Positions 1 through 7,075 of a stretch of DNA of 18,680 nt are shown here, piece by piece. Within the stretch, counting starts at the first letter, position 1, and each line of letters begins with the position of its first letter. Origin of the DNA: JAKEGN01 sp964465665. GTDB taxonomy: Bacteria; Pseudomonadota; Gammaproteobacteria; Steroidobacterales; Woeseiaceae. Location: assembly GCA_964465665.1 (NCBI GenBank), contig CAYXKM010000132.1:1-18680 (forward strand), written 5' to 3'. The position numbers and the translations under genes are program-made. The notes beneath the pieces are model-generated. The model was not told where the DNA came from. It made no database searches and worked only from the letters and a program-made list of their open reading frames with translations.

Positions 1-846
1 CTGGATCTCCTCCTTGATCTCGCAACCGTTGACATCGACTTGCACCCCGGCTGTCGTGCCGGGGCAACGGTCGTTGCGATCGAGCACGCCGTCACGGTCG
101 GTATCGGGTTCGCAGCCGCGCGTATCGACGGTCACGCCGCGCATCGTTCCCGGGCAGTCGTCGTTGTGATCGGCCACGCCGTCACCATCACTGTCAAGCG
201 GGCAACCGCTGGCATCGACAGAAACGCCGGCCGGCGTTCCGGGGCAGCGATCGCTGCTGTCGGCAACGCCATCGCCATCGCTGTCGGGATCGGCGACGAC
301 CGCTGCTGCCGCCGGCTTCGCGCCACCGAACGGGAACTGCAGGCCGAGGCTCAGGAACTGGTCAGTCAGGCGCGAATCGAGAAGATCATCCCAGCGATAA
401 CGGTATTCGGCGCGAAGTGCAGCCGGGGAATCGCCGAAGAGGTCGAGCATCAATCCGGCGCCCGCGGAAAAAGCGGTGCCGTTTTCGGTCGCGCCGGCCT
501 CCGGATTGACCTCGAGGTAGCTGGCACCGGCGAACAAATACGGTGTGAGGCGGTTCTCGCGTCCGATCACGAGTTGCAGTTTGGCGCCGACGTCGATGTG
601 TTCCTGGGCTGCGGGGCCGTCGAGATCGAAAAACCCGGCGTAGCCTTCGATGTTCCAGCTATCGTGGAATGCCCAGCCCATGCCGATTTCGCCGCCGGTC
701 ACACCGTCATCGACCAGACGGTCAACATCACCGTCGGAGTAGGAAGCCATGGCCGTGAAGTACTTTTGTCCGGTTTGGGCATCGGCAAGAACCGACGAAT
801 ACGCAAAAGCCAGCAGCAGCGCCGGCAGTCTCAGTGATTTGATCAT
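1..846 (-). CDS. OmpA-like outer-membrane protein with TSP3 repeats (C-terminus beyond window)
   Basis: The frame is open from an ATG at 846 to the left edge (282 codons), so the 3' end is missing. GGAG lies 7 bases upstream of the start. Residues 1-22 form a signal peptide (LLLAFAYSSVLADA). Residues about 25-173 look like a small beta-barrel with alternating hydrophobic strands, such as TPYLFAGASYLEV. Three thrombospondin type-3 calcium-binding repeats follow at about 187-215, 218-245 and 248-275, each carrying D-x-D-x-DGV and CPGT...GC. The visible part ends in CEIKEEIQ, the usual lead-in to an OmpA C-terminal peptidoglycan-binding domain, which I expect but cannot see. The likely role is a structural link between outer membrane and peptidoglycan. 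The repeats are also visible as roughly 90-base DNA repeats at 22-288. Family is confident; exact function is not. Confidence 0.88.
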   Translation of the reverse strand, partial: MIKSLRLPALLLAFAYSSVLADAQTGQKYFTAMASYSDGDVDRLVDDGVTGGEIGMGWAFHDSWNIEGYAGFFDLDGPAAQEHIDVGAKLQLVIGRENRLTPYLFAGASYLEVNPEAGATENGTAFSAGAGLMLDLFGDSPAALRAEYRYRWDDLLDSRLTDQFLSLGLQFPFGGAKPAAAAVVADPDSDGDGVADSSDRCPGTPAGVSVDASGCPLDSDGDGVADHNDDCPGTMRGVTVDTRGCEPDTDRDGVLDRNDRCPGTTAGVQVDVNGCEIKEEIQ

Positions 847-991
847 GGCATCGCTCCAGATGTAGCCGAACAACTTGGACCGAACGGCTCGACATCCGAA
901 ATTCTAGCCCCAAGTGGCCGTCACATCCACAAAACCGTCCGATTGGCCTTGTGCCCGGTACTCCACCAACACGCGGGGAAGGGTCAAAAGT

Positions 992-1028
992 CGGTGACAG
1001 TTACCCTGACTGCGGTGACAGTTACCCT
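992..1028 (+). repeat. Tandem pair of GGTGACAGTTACC repeats, 3' side of RAYT
   Basis: The 16-mer CGGTGACAGTTACCCT occurs exactly at 992-1007 and 1013-1028, a period of 21 bases. The second copy overlaps the RAYT stop codon (1027-1029, minus strand). An inverted, slightly diverged pair lies on the other side of the gene at 1784-1827. Such flanking repeats are what is expected of the REP sequences recognised by a RAYT. Confidence 0.8.
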
Positions 1029-1686
1029 ATTTTCGCATTTTCGAACTTGGCCTTCGGACTCTGAGCTGCTTTCCGGTGAGCCTTTCCAGGTTCTCGATGA
1101 AATGCGGCTCGCCCGCCGGCCGGCCGGTTCGTGTATGAGCTCTTATTGCCTCAATAATGTTCGGTGCGTCGTGTTCCGCAAGGAAAGCGTGCCAATCGTG
1201 AATCTGATCGGTCACAGAAGTGCGGCTGACAAGATAGTCAGATTCGTTGAACAGATGTGCTCGTGCGCTGGACCAGGACCAGTCTCCAGCTTTGTCACAA
1301 AGCCCGGCGCGTACAGGATTCAGCTCGACATAGCGAAAAGTGGCAAGCAAATGAGGTTCGTCCATGACGCAAGAGTAGAATCGCTCCTGCCAAAGGTGCC
1401 CGCGCCAGTCATGAGCCGCATTGACCTGCAACGAATATTTTCTGTGTACAGTTCGGAACAACATCGCCAGACTGCTCTTGTGTTCCGGCACGGCGATCAG
1501 GTGCACATGGTTCGGCATCAGGCAATAACCCCAGATGTCGACACCGGCATCCGCTTTTCGATTCGCCATCAAGTCCAGGTAGGCCCGGTAGTCTGCTGGC
1601 TCAAAGAAAGTTTGCTGTCGCCGACATCCCCGTTGCGTGATGTGATGTGGATAGCCGGGTACTACGAGACGCGCCATCCTTGGCAT
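1027..1686 (-). CDS. REP-associated tyrosine transposase (RAYT, Y1/IS200-like)
   Basis: This 219-residue single-domain Y1 nuclease belongs to the family that nicks and moves single-stranded REP/REPIN hairpins. The HUH motif is in MPNHVHLI (H60, H62), and the presumed nucleophile is Y119 in RYVELNPVRAGL, so the active site looks intact. The N-terminus MARLVVPGYPHHITQRG is typical of the family. I chose the ATG at 1686 because AAGGA lies about 7 bases upstream; another ATG at 1677 has only a badly spaced AAGG, and a longer frame reaching 1734 lacks family similarity. The gene stands alone between inverted repeat pairs (992-1028 and 1784-1827) and has no accessory TnpB. RAYTs are usually domesticated, single-copy genes; whether this one is active cannot be told here. 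Confidence 0.93.
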   Translation of the reverse strand: MPRMARLVVPGYPHHITQRGCRRQQTFFEPADYRAYLDLMANRKADAGVDIWGYCLMPNHVHLIAVPEHKSSLAMLFRTVHRKYSLQVNAAHDWRGHLWQERFYSCVMDEPHLLATFRYVELNPVRAGLCDKAGDWSWSSARAHLFNESDYLVSRTSVTDQIHDWHAFLAEHDAPNIIEAIRAHTRTGRPAGEPHFIENLERLTGKQLRVRRPSSKMRK

Positions 1687-1783
1687 TCCAAGTCCTTTAC
1701 GTGATGCGCCAGATGGAATGGCCGAGATTCGCATATCGAATCGATTCAGGCTGCTGGCAATTCAATTCAATATGCCGAGTTAT

Positions 1784-1827
1784 GGTTACTGTCACCAAAG
1801 TCAATGGTAAGTGTCACCAAAGTTACC
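1784..1827 (-). repeat. Tandem pair of GGTGACA repeats, 5' side of RAYT
   Basis: On the plus strand GGTTACTGTCACCAAAG (1784-1800) is followed by GGTAAGTGTCACCAAAG (1806-1822), a period of 22. Read on the minus strand these are CTTTGGTGACAGTAACC-type units, inverted relative to the pair at 992-1028. A further partial unit (AGTTACC, 1821-1827) contains the stop codon of the neighbouring outer-membrane protein gene. Confidence 0.75.
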
Positions 1828-2743
1828 AGGCGTAGATGTAAACCAGGCTGAAGGTGGAGTAATCGCCGCCGGAGGCGGTGACAACACCGGTGCTGACGCC
1901 CGCACGCAGTGCGTGCCCTCTCTTCAGTGGCTTGAACAGCGTGAAGCCCAGTCGGGAATTGCGTTGCAGGTCGGCTCTCTTGTCCGAGTCGACCGTCGTG
2001 CGGCCACCCATGTAGTAGTTCATGTCGAGCGAGAGCCACAGCCCTTCGCGCAGTCGCTTCACCAGGTGGAACTCGGTGGAGTATATCGGTTCCTGTTCGC
2101 GCGTTATGCCGAGAAACTCATCGTTGTCGCCGAAAAACCAGATGCCGAACTCCGCTTCGAGTAGCCAGGTCGGGTGCAATGGCCAGATGGCGCCAATGGC
2201 AGGCTTCACCGCCCAGCGGTTTGCACCGACATTCAGGAGTTTGTCGGGGTTGTATCTGCCGGTTGGAGCCTGAATCAGCAGGCTGGCACCGACGATGGTT
2301 TCCGGGTTGGCCGTCAGTTCGCGAAATCCGGCCAGATCCATCGTCGGCGCGCCACGGAGATTGATCGACATGCGGCCGCGCAAATCGCCGTAACCTGTCG
2401 GTTCAGCGCTGATAAATTCCCCGTTGACGAATCCCTCGGAAGTGCCGTTGCCATACGGAAGACTCAGTTGCGCATTCGAGGTCCGGCCAAACAAGCTGAA
2501 CGTACGCTGATAGTTCACTTGCAGAAAATTCAGTTTCGAGTCCACACCGGTGACCGGCAGGGACGGATCGGTCACGACATCACCGGTCGAATACTGGTAG
2601 GCGACGCTCAACACGTTGGTGCCGTTCGGCGCCGGCCAGTAGGCCCGTGGCGCGAGTTCCTGCGCACGCGCAGGCACTGCCGCGATTACCACCAGCAGCG
2701 CAAGTAAAACGGGGTCAGACCACGATTTCTTTTGCATAACCAT
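1823..2743 (-). CDS. Outer-membrane transporter-like protein (PF13557, phenol MetA-pathway type)
   Basis: The protein has 306 residues. A signal peptide covers about 1-27 (hydrophobic 11-23, cleavage near ARA/Q). The rest consists of beta-strands with alternating polarity and aromatic girdles, ending in YIYAW, a C-terminal aromatic as recognised by the BAM machinery. The PAPNGTNVLSVAYQYSTGDV start and the long barrel fit the 'transporter / putative MetA-pathway of phenol degradation' family. The substrate is unknown and the family name is not evidence for phenol use. The gene follows the ABC exporter with 4 bases between stop and start and has no clear Shine-Dalgarno, so translational coupling is likely. 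Residues 6-13 of the signal peptide are encoded by one arm of the REPIN at 2706-2783, and its stop codon lies in the RAYT flanking repeat. A second in-frame ATG is at 2737. Confidence 0.8.
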   Translation of the reverse strand: MVMQKKSWSDPVLLALLVVIAAVPARAQELAPRAYWPAPNGTNVLSVAYQYSTGDVVTDPSLPVTGVDSKLNFLQVNYQRTFSLFGRTSNAQLSLPYGNGTSEGFVNGEFISAEPTGYGDLRGRMSINLRGAPTMDLAGFRELTANPETIVGASLLIQAPTGRYNPDKLLNVGANRWAVKPAIGAIWPLHPTWLLEAEFGIWFFGDNDEFLGITREQEPIYSTEFHLVKRLREGLWLSLDMNYYMGGRTTVDSDKRADLQRNSRLGFTLFKPLKRGHALRAGVSTGVVTASGGDYSTFSLVYIYAW

Positions 2744-2783
2744 GAACTCAGCCGGTCACCAAATCGAGGTCTGACCCCGTTTT
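2706..2783. repeat. REPIN-like 78-bp imperfect palindrome spanning a gene junction
   Basis: Left arm 2706-2728 begins AAAACGGGGTCAGACC. Right arm 2761-2783 ends GGTCTGACCCCGTTTT. The arms pair over 23 positions with one mismatch (A2722 with A2767) and a 32-base loop. The loop holds the stop codon of the ABC exporter (2748-2750) and the start codon of the next gene (2741-2743). Both arms are translated: residues 611-618 of the exporter and 6-13 of the outer-membrane protein. The GGGGTCAGACC core recurs at 14567-14605 and differs from the repeats flanking the local RAYT. Confidence 0.85.
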
Positions 2784-4613
2784 TCGTTGTTCCTGCTGCA
2801 GTCGCCACATCTTTGCATAGTAGCCGTTGGCAGCGAGCAGTTCCGCGTGCCGGCCGCGTTCGACGATGCGGCCGCGATCCATGACCAGGATCTGGTCTGC
2901 ATTCATCACTGTCGAGAGTCGGTGTGCAATGATCAGCGTGGTGCGGCCGACCTGGATGCGAACGAGCACGGCCTGGATCGATTTCTCCGATTGCGAATCG
3001 AGCGCGGAGGTTGCCTCGTCGAAAATCAGTACGGCAGGATTCTTCAGCAACGCACGCGCTATCGCCACCCGCTGTTTCTCGCCACCCGACAGTTTCAAAC
3101 CGCGCTCACCGACCTCGGCGTTGTAACCGTCCGGCAGGCTCATGATGAAATCGTGAATATGCGCAGCGCTGGCCGCCTCCTCGACCTCGCGTCGGCTCGC
3201 CTCGGTGCGTCCGTATTGTATGTTGTAGAAAATCGTGTCGTTGAACAGCACGGTATCCTGCGGAACGATGGCAATGGCGCTGCGCAGCGACTGCTGCGTG
3301 TAATCGCGAATATCGCGGCCGTCGATGCGAATGACGCCGGAATCGATGTCATAGAAGCGATACAAAAGCCGAGTGAGTGTCGATTTTCCGGATCCGGAAT
3401 GACCGACGACGGCAATCGTGCCGCCGGCGGGGATCTCGAAAGTCACATCGTGCAGGATGCTGCGCCGCACATCGTAACCGAAGCTGACGTTGTCGAATCG
3501 AACAGCGGGTTGCGTGGCTACGAGTGGCACGGCGCCGGGACGATCCTGGACGTCCTGACGCTCATCGAGCAGTCCGAACAGGCGCTCCATGTTGGTGAGC
3601 GCCTGCTTGACTTCGCGATACACCATGCCAAGGAGAAACAGCGGCGCCGACAACTGCAACAGGTAGGCGTTCACCAGCACCAGGTCGCCGATGGTGAGGT
3701 TGCCGGCGGTGACTCCGGCAGCCGCCCGCCACATCATCGCGGTGACGCCGAGTGAAATGATGACGGTTTGCCCCAGATTGAGCACGGCGAGCGAGGTCTG
3801 CGATTTCACTGTCGCGTTCTCGAGATGCCGAAGATTTTCGTCGTATCGCGTGGCTTCGTGTGCTTCGTTATTGAAGTACTTGACCGTTTCGTAGTTCAGC
3901 AGTGAATCGACAGCGCGTTCGTTGGCGCGCGTATCGGCCTCGACCGCCGCGCGGTAAAAACGCGTGCGCCATTCGGTAATCGAAAAAGTCCAGAGCATGT
4001 AAGCGGCGAGAGTACCAAGGGTGATCAGCGCAAAGCCCCAGTCGTAGGCCCACACCAGGACGGTGGTCACCAGCAGGACTTCGAGAGCGGTCGGAAATAT
4101 CGTGTACAAGGTCCAGTCGAGCAGATCGGCCACCGCACTGCCGCCGCGCTCGACATCGCGCGCGACTCCACCGGTCCGGCGCCCGAGATGGAACCGCAGG
4201 CTCAAGGCATGCAAGTGGCGGAACACACGCAAAGTGATTTCCCGCGAGGCGCGCGCCATGACGCGGGCGAACACTACCTGGCGCAATTCGGTGAACAGCG
4301 TGACTCCGATACGCGAAGCACCGTATGCGAGCAACAGGCCGACCGGCAGGAGTAACAGACTCGGCTCTACGTTCAGCTGGTCGACAATGCCTTTCAGCAG
4401 GAACGGCACGAGCAGGTTGGTGAGTTTCGCGGCCACAATGAGCAGCAATGCGAGCGAGATGCGGCCGATGTACGGTCGCAGGTACGGCAACATGTCGCCG
4501 ATGACGTGCAGGTCACTGCGTGCACCGGTTGCGCGCGCGACCGGCTTCACGGAATCGCCGGGTAGCTCGTCGACAGCGGGTGATTCAGTTGTGCCGTGCG
4601 GGTCAGCCGCCAA
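2748..4613 (-). CDS. Atm1-type (ABCB7/HMT1 family) ABC exporter, fused permease-ATPase
   Basis: This is a half-transporter of 621 residues that works as a homodimer in the inner membrane. The transmembrane domain (about 40-340, six helices) contains NYETVKYFNNE at 240-250, a hallmark of the Atm1/ABCB6/ABCB7 group, which exports glutathione-linked compounds, persulfides or metal conjugates. The ATPase domain has Walker A GHSGSGKST (404-412), Q-loop Q452, signature LSGGE (508-512), Walker B with D532/E533 and switch H564, all intact. The start is uncertain: the longest frame begins with TTG at 4613, and a GTG at codon 22 or the ATG at codon 41 are alternatives; no strong ribosome site decides. 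The last ~10 residues (KTGSDLDLVTG) are largely encoded by the REPIN. It is probably co-transcribed with the downstream outer-membrane protein. The real substrate is not predictable here. Confidence 0.92.
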   Translation of the reverse strand: MAADPHGTTESPAVDELPGDSVKPVARATGARSDLHVIGDMLPYLRPYIGRISLALLLIVAAKLTNLLVPFLLKGIVDQLNVEPSLLLLPVGLLLAYGASRIGVTLFTELRQVVFARVMARASREITLRVFRHLHALSLRFHLGRRTGGVARDVERGGSAVADLLDWTLYTIFPTALEVLLVTTVLVWAYDWGFALITLGTLAAYMLWTFSITEWRTRFYRAAVEADTRANERAVDSLLNYETVKYFNNEAHEATRYDENLRHLENATVKSQTSLAVLNLGQTVIISLGVTAMMWRAAAGVTAGNLTIGDLVLVNAYLLQLSAPLFLLGMVYREVKQALTNMERLFGLLDERQDVQDRPGAVPLVATQPAVRFDNVSFGYDVRRSILHDVTFEIPAGGTIAVVGHSGSGKSTLTRLLYRFYDIDSGVIRIDGRDIRDYTQQSLRSAIAIVPQDTVLFNDTIFYNIQYGRTEASRREVEEAASAAHIHDFIMSLPDGYNAEVGERGLKLSGGEKQRVAIARALLKNPAVLIFDEATSALDSQSEKSIQAVLVRIQVGRTTLIIAHRLSTVMNADQILVMDRGRIVERGRHAELLAANGYYAKMWRLQQEQRKTGSDLDLVTG

Positions 4614-4738
4614 ACGCGTTGCTCACAATGTGTGGGTGCCGGGGCTGGCGCTGTCGTTCTGCTGGCTGGCCGCCGGGGTCAAAAGTCCGGAACAGCACTG
4701 TAGCGTCCGGCATGGCTCTTTGGCTAGCCGACAAAATA

Positions 4739-4762
4739 AGGGGGCGGCAGGCGCCGCCCCCT
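4739..4762 (-). terminator. Intrinsic terminator of hsp20
   Basis: A perfect 10-bp stem, AGGGGGCGGC (4739-4748) with GCCGCCCCCT (4753-4762), encloses a 4-base loop. On the minus strand it is followed by TTATTTTGT. It lies 26 bases past the hsp20 stop codon and separates that gene from the co-oriented ABC exporter. Confidence 0.9.
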
Positions 4763-4787
4763 GTACCCCGTTCGGGTTACCGGTCTT

Positions 4788-5297
4788 TCAGGCAACCTTG
4801 ACTGTGAACGGGGTGACGGCCTCCACTTTGGGGAGGATTATCTCGAGGATGCCATCCTTCAACTCGGCCTTTGCCTCGTCTCCCTTGATGGCCACGGGCA
4901 GATGCAAGGTCCTGTAGATTCGGCCGTAAGCCATTTCGTTGCGGAAGCAGGTATCGTCTTTCTCTTCTTCCTTGAATTTCCGGCTGGCGTCGATCGTCAG
5001 GCGATCGCCGGTGATCAGGACGTCCAGATCGTCCTTTTTAATGCCGGGCATTTCCGCTCGGACGACGAGTGCGTTGCCCTTGTCGACCATGTCGATCCTG
5101 GGAAAGCCCTCGAATACGCGCTCGAAATCCGCCGTCAGCGGACGTCGCCAACCATTGGCTTCGAACATGTCGTCCATCCAGCGGCGTGGCAGGAAATTCT
5201 CGAAGAATTCCTCCATGCTGTGGGTGAACGGCCTTACTGCCCGACCAACAGCCGATTCGCGTTCCTTTTTCGGACTGATGTCGCGTATCTTGGTCAT
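4788..5297 (-). CDS. Small heat-shock protein (Hsp20 / alpha-crystallin)
   Basis: This 169-residue ATP-independent holdase chaperone acts in the cytoplasm. The alpha-crystallin domain covers about residues 66-155, with the conserved AELKDGILEIILPK (144-157). An aromatic-rich N-terminal arm (22-50, FFENFLPRRWMDDMF) and a short C-terminal VKV, resembling the I/V-x-I/V oligomerisation motif, flank it. The start at 5297 is set by GGAGG at 5306-5310 with 8-base spacing; the frame extends further up but that part is untranslated leader. The gene stands alone: a terminator follows at 4739-4762 and a perfect 9-bp inverted repeat lies in the leader (5325-5348). I see no CIRCE element and no convincing sigma-32 promoter. 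Confidence 0.95.
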   Translation of the reverse strand: MTKIRDISPKKERESAVGRAVRPFTHSMEEFFENFLPRRWMDDMFEANGWRRPLTADFERVFEGFPRIDMVDKGNALVVRAEMPGIKKDDLDVLITGDRLTIDASRKFKEEEKDDTCFRNEMAYGRIYRTLHLPVAIKGDEAKAELKDGILEIILPKVEAVTPFTVKVA

Positions 5298-5324
5298 TGC
5301 GCTCACCTCCATGCTTTTCCATCG

Positions 5325-5348
5325 TTTGCCGGAGAGAGTTCCGGCAAA
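5325..5348 (-). promoter_or_regulatory. Leader hairpin upstream of hsp20
   Basis: TTTGCCGGA (5325-5333) and TCCGGCAAA (5340-5348) form a perfect 9-bp inverted repeat with a 6-base loop. It ends 27 bases before the start codon and 14 before the GGAGG. It may be a 5'-UTR RNA element (small heat-shock genes often carry RNA thermometers) or a protein operator. A TATCAT -10-like hexamer (minus strand, 5348-5353) abuts it, which would instead place the repeat at the transcription start. Confidence 0.45.
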
Positions 5349-5441
5349 TGATAGTGTCTTCCGCAACGGAGGCAGTTCCTATCCGTAGAATTCCGCATGG
5401 CAATGGCGCGGAGAGGCGCCTAAAGTATTTTGGAAATTACA

Positions 5442-6890
5442 CTACGGGGACAGTGCTTTCAGCACTTCGAGGGTGAGGTCCCAGGCGTCGAAGCCCTGGC
5501 GGCCATAATCGAGGCCGCGGCGCACGATCACAAGGTCGTGCGAGGGCACGACAATCACGTACTGGCCGCGGTTGCCGGCGGTACGATAGGCATCCTTCGG
5601 CACGTCAGTGCGATCGTCCGGAACAAGCCACCAGTGTCCGCCGTAAAAGTTCCCGGTCGCAGTGGTGGAGGCCGCCGGCGTCCGCGCGAACCGAATCCAG
5701 TCCTCCGAGATCAGCCGTTCACCGTCCCACATGCCGTTTTGCAGGTACAGGAGGCCAAACCGCGCCAGGTCACGCGCATTGGTATACACCTGGCTGCTGA
5801 GAATGAAGTCGTTGAAACGATCGGTACTGACCAGCGTGCTGCGCATGCCGATACGGTCGAGTAACGCCCGGCGCGGAAATTCGCGGTAGCTTTTGTCGGA
5901 GCCCAGAGCCCTTTTCATGGCGTAGATGGCGAGCAAAGTGTCGTAGTTTTCGTACTCGAATACACTGCCGGGCTGGCGCACCAGGCCGCGATTGCGCGCG
6001 CCGTCGACCGAACTCGAGCCTGCCCAGTACGCAAGACCGGAACCGGTGGCGTACTCCATGCCGAAACTGTCGACCGGTTCGAGTCCGCTCGACATGTTGA
6101 GTACGTGCCGCAGCGTGATTGCATTTCGCGGGTCGGATTCGCCGGCCGGCAACACTGGCAGCCATTCAATGCCCAGCGGTGCGTCGAGCACCAAGCGGCC
6201 GTCATCGACCAGCATGCCGATCAGTGTCGCCGCAATGCTCTTGGCCGTTGACCATGTTCGCGTGCGGGTGTGACGGTCGACGCCCTCGGCGTAGCGCTCG
6301 TGAATGATGTCGCCCTTGTAAACGACCAAAAGGCTCAGCGTGAACTGCTCCGGCGACTCGCGCTCGAACGCCCAGTCGGACGCGGCTTGCAAAGCGGCGG
6401 CGTCGACCGTCTCCGGCAAAGGCTGCTCTGCGACCCGGTCACCGTTTGGCCACGGGATCGTGTCGGCATTGCCCGCGGGCAATGGCAGCTCGAGTATCGG
6501 CAGCGAGTCGATATCGTCGAAAGTCTGCTCCGGCCCCATGACGATGCAACCAATGCCTGCACGATATGCCGCGCGGATCACCGGCCCGGATTCGCCGCCG
6601 CCGATTGCAACCGCTTTGCGCTCGACATCGACGAGGTAATCGCCGCCGGTCGCGGTGCCGACGGGCTCCGGCAGGTACCGCAGTTCCTGTGCGAATACCT
6701 GGTCGAGCGTGCGATGCGACGTGAAAAGCCCGTTGCACATCAGCACCGCCTGCACGCCATTGCGAATCATGGTGCGATTGGCGGTGAAGTAGTCAAACTC
6801 GGCTGCGGCTTGCGCGGTCGGCGTTATGCCTGTCAGGCATAGCAGCAAAGCAAGGCTACGGACGACTCGAAAGCTGCCAGGTATTGTCAT
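5442..6890 (-). CDS. Exported serine hydrolase, beta-lactamase fold (PF00144)
   Basis: The protein has 482 residues counted from the ATG at 6890. The open frame continues to 7169, but that part is Arg/Ser/Tyr-rich with no family character, while the chosen start gives a clean signal peptide (1-28, SLALLLCLTGITPTAQAA). Catalytic motifs are STAK (S214 nucleophile, K217) and Y313-E-N315; the third motif is probably in GNRGQY (440-445). An N-terminal segment of about 120 residues (MCNGLFTSHRTLDQVF) precedes the catalytic domain and is found in exported PF00144 hydrolases annotated as beta-lactamases or 6-aminohexanoate-dimer-hydrolase-like enzymes. The likely activity is on esters, amides or cell-wall peptides in the periplasm; the name does not imply antibiotic resistance. 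It is monocistronic and divergent from the Usp gene. Confidence 0.88.
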   Translation of the reverse strand: MTIPGSFRVVRSLALLLCLTGITPTAQAAAEFDYFTANRTMIRNGVQAVLMCNGLFTSHRTLDQVFAQELRYLPEPVGTATGGDYLVDVERKAVAIGGGESGPVIRAAYRAGIGCIVMGPEQTFDDIDSLPILELPLPAGNADTIPWPNGDRVAEQPLPETVDAAALQAASDWAFERESPEQFTLSLLVVYKGDIIHERYAEGVDRHTRTRTWSTAKSIAATLIGMLVDDGRLVLDAPLGIEWLPVLPAGESDPRNAITLRHVLNMSSGLEPVDSFGMEYATGSGLAYWAGSSSVDGARNRGLVRQPGSVFEYENYDTLLAIYAMKRALGSDKSYREFPRRALLDRIGMRSTLVSTDRFNDFILSSQVYTNARDLARFGLLYLQNGMWDGERLISEDWIRFARTPAASTTATGNFYGGHWWLVPDDRTDVPKDAYRTAGNRGQYVIVVPSHDLVIVRRGLDYGRQGFDAWDLTLEVLKALSP

Positions 6891-6933
6891 GTTGTTGTCA
6901 AACCTCTCTGATTTCCGACTTTCCCGGATCGCC

Positions 6934-6945
6934 ATTTGCGCAAAT
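6934..6945. promoter_or_regulatory. Perfect 12-bp palindrome in divergent promoter region
   Basis: ATTTGCGCAAAT is its own reverse complement. It lies 44 bases upstream of the hydrolase start and 130 bases upstream of the Usp start. A compact two-fold symmetric site in a divergent intergenic region suits a dimeric regulator, but no regulator gene lies adjacent and a 12-mer of this kind can occur by chance. Confidence 0.4.
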
Positions 6946-7054
6946 CTGAAGTATGGGGGATATGCAGACTGGCGGCCCGATGATAAGACTTTTTTGCCTA
7001 GGTAGAGATACGAATATCGGAAAGAAAGCGCATTCAGGATAATGAATTGTCTCT

Positions 7055-7060
7055 TAAAAT
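7055..7060 (+). promoter_or_regulatory. Possible -10 element for the Usp gene
   Basis: TAAAAT matches the sigma-70 -10 consensus in five of six bases and lies 15 bases before the ATG. A -35 is poor (TTCAGG near 7033). If used, the leader would be about 10 bases, which fits the absence of any Shine-Dalgarno before 7076. Confidence 0.3.
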
Positions 7061-7075
7061 GTACTTGACTGAGTA

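Noticed and set aside
40..837. A 265-codon open frame on the plus strand
   Set aside because: It is the antisense shadow of the OmpA/TSP3 gene; its repetitive Ala/Val/Gly composition comes from the repeat-coding strand.
981..4687. The 12-mer GGGTCAAAAGTC at both 981-992 and 4676-4687
   Set aside because: Only two copies, no inverted partner, and low complexity. It may be a degenerate REP scrap but cannot be supported.
5298..5441. CIRCE or sigma-32 promoter for hsp20
   Set aside because: No TTAGCACTC-N9-GAGTGCTAA and no CTTGAA/CCCCAT pair at workable spacing was seen.
5442..6890. An antibiotic-resistance beta-lactamase
   Set aside because: The STAK and YEN motifs show the fold only. The long N-terminal segment and lack of a KTG box point to an exported esterase/peptidase-like hydrolase.
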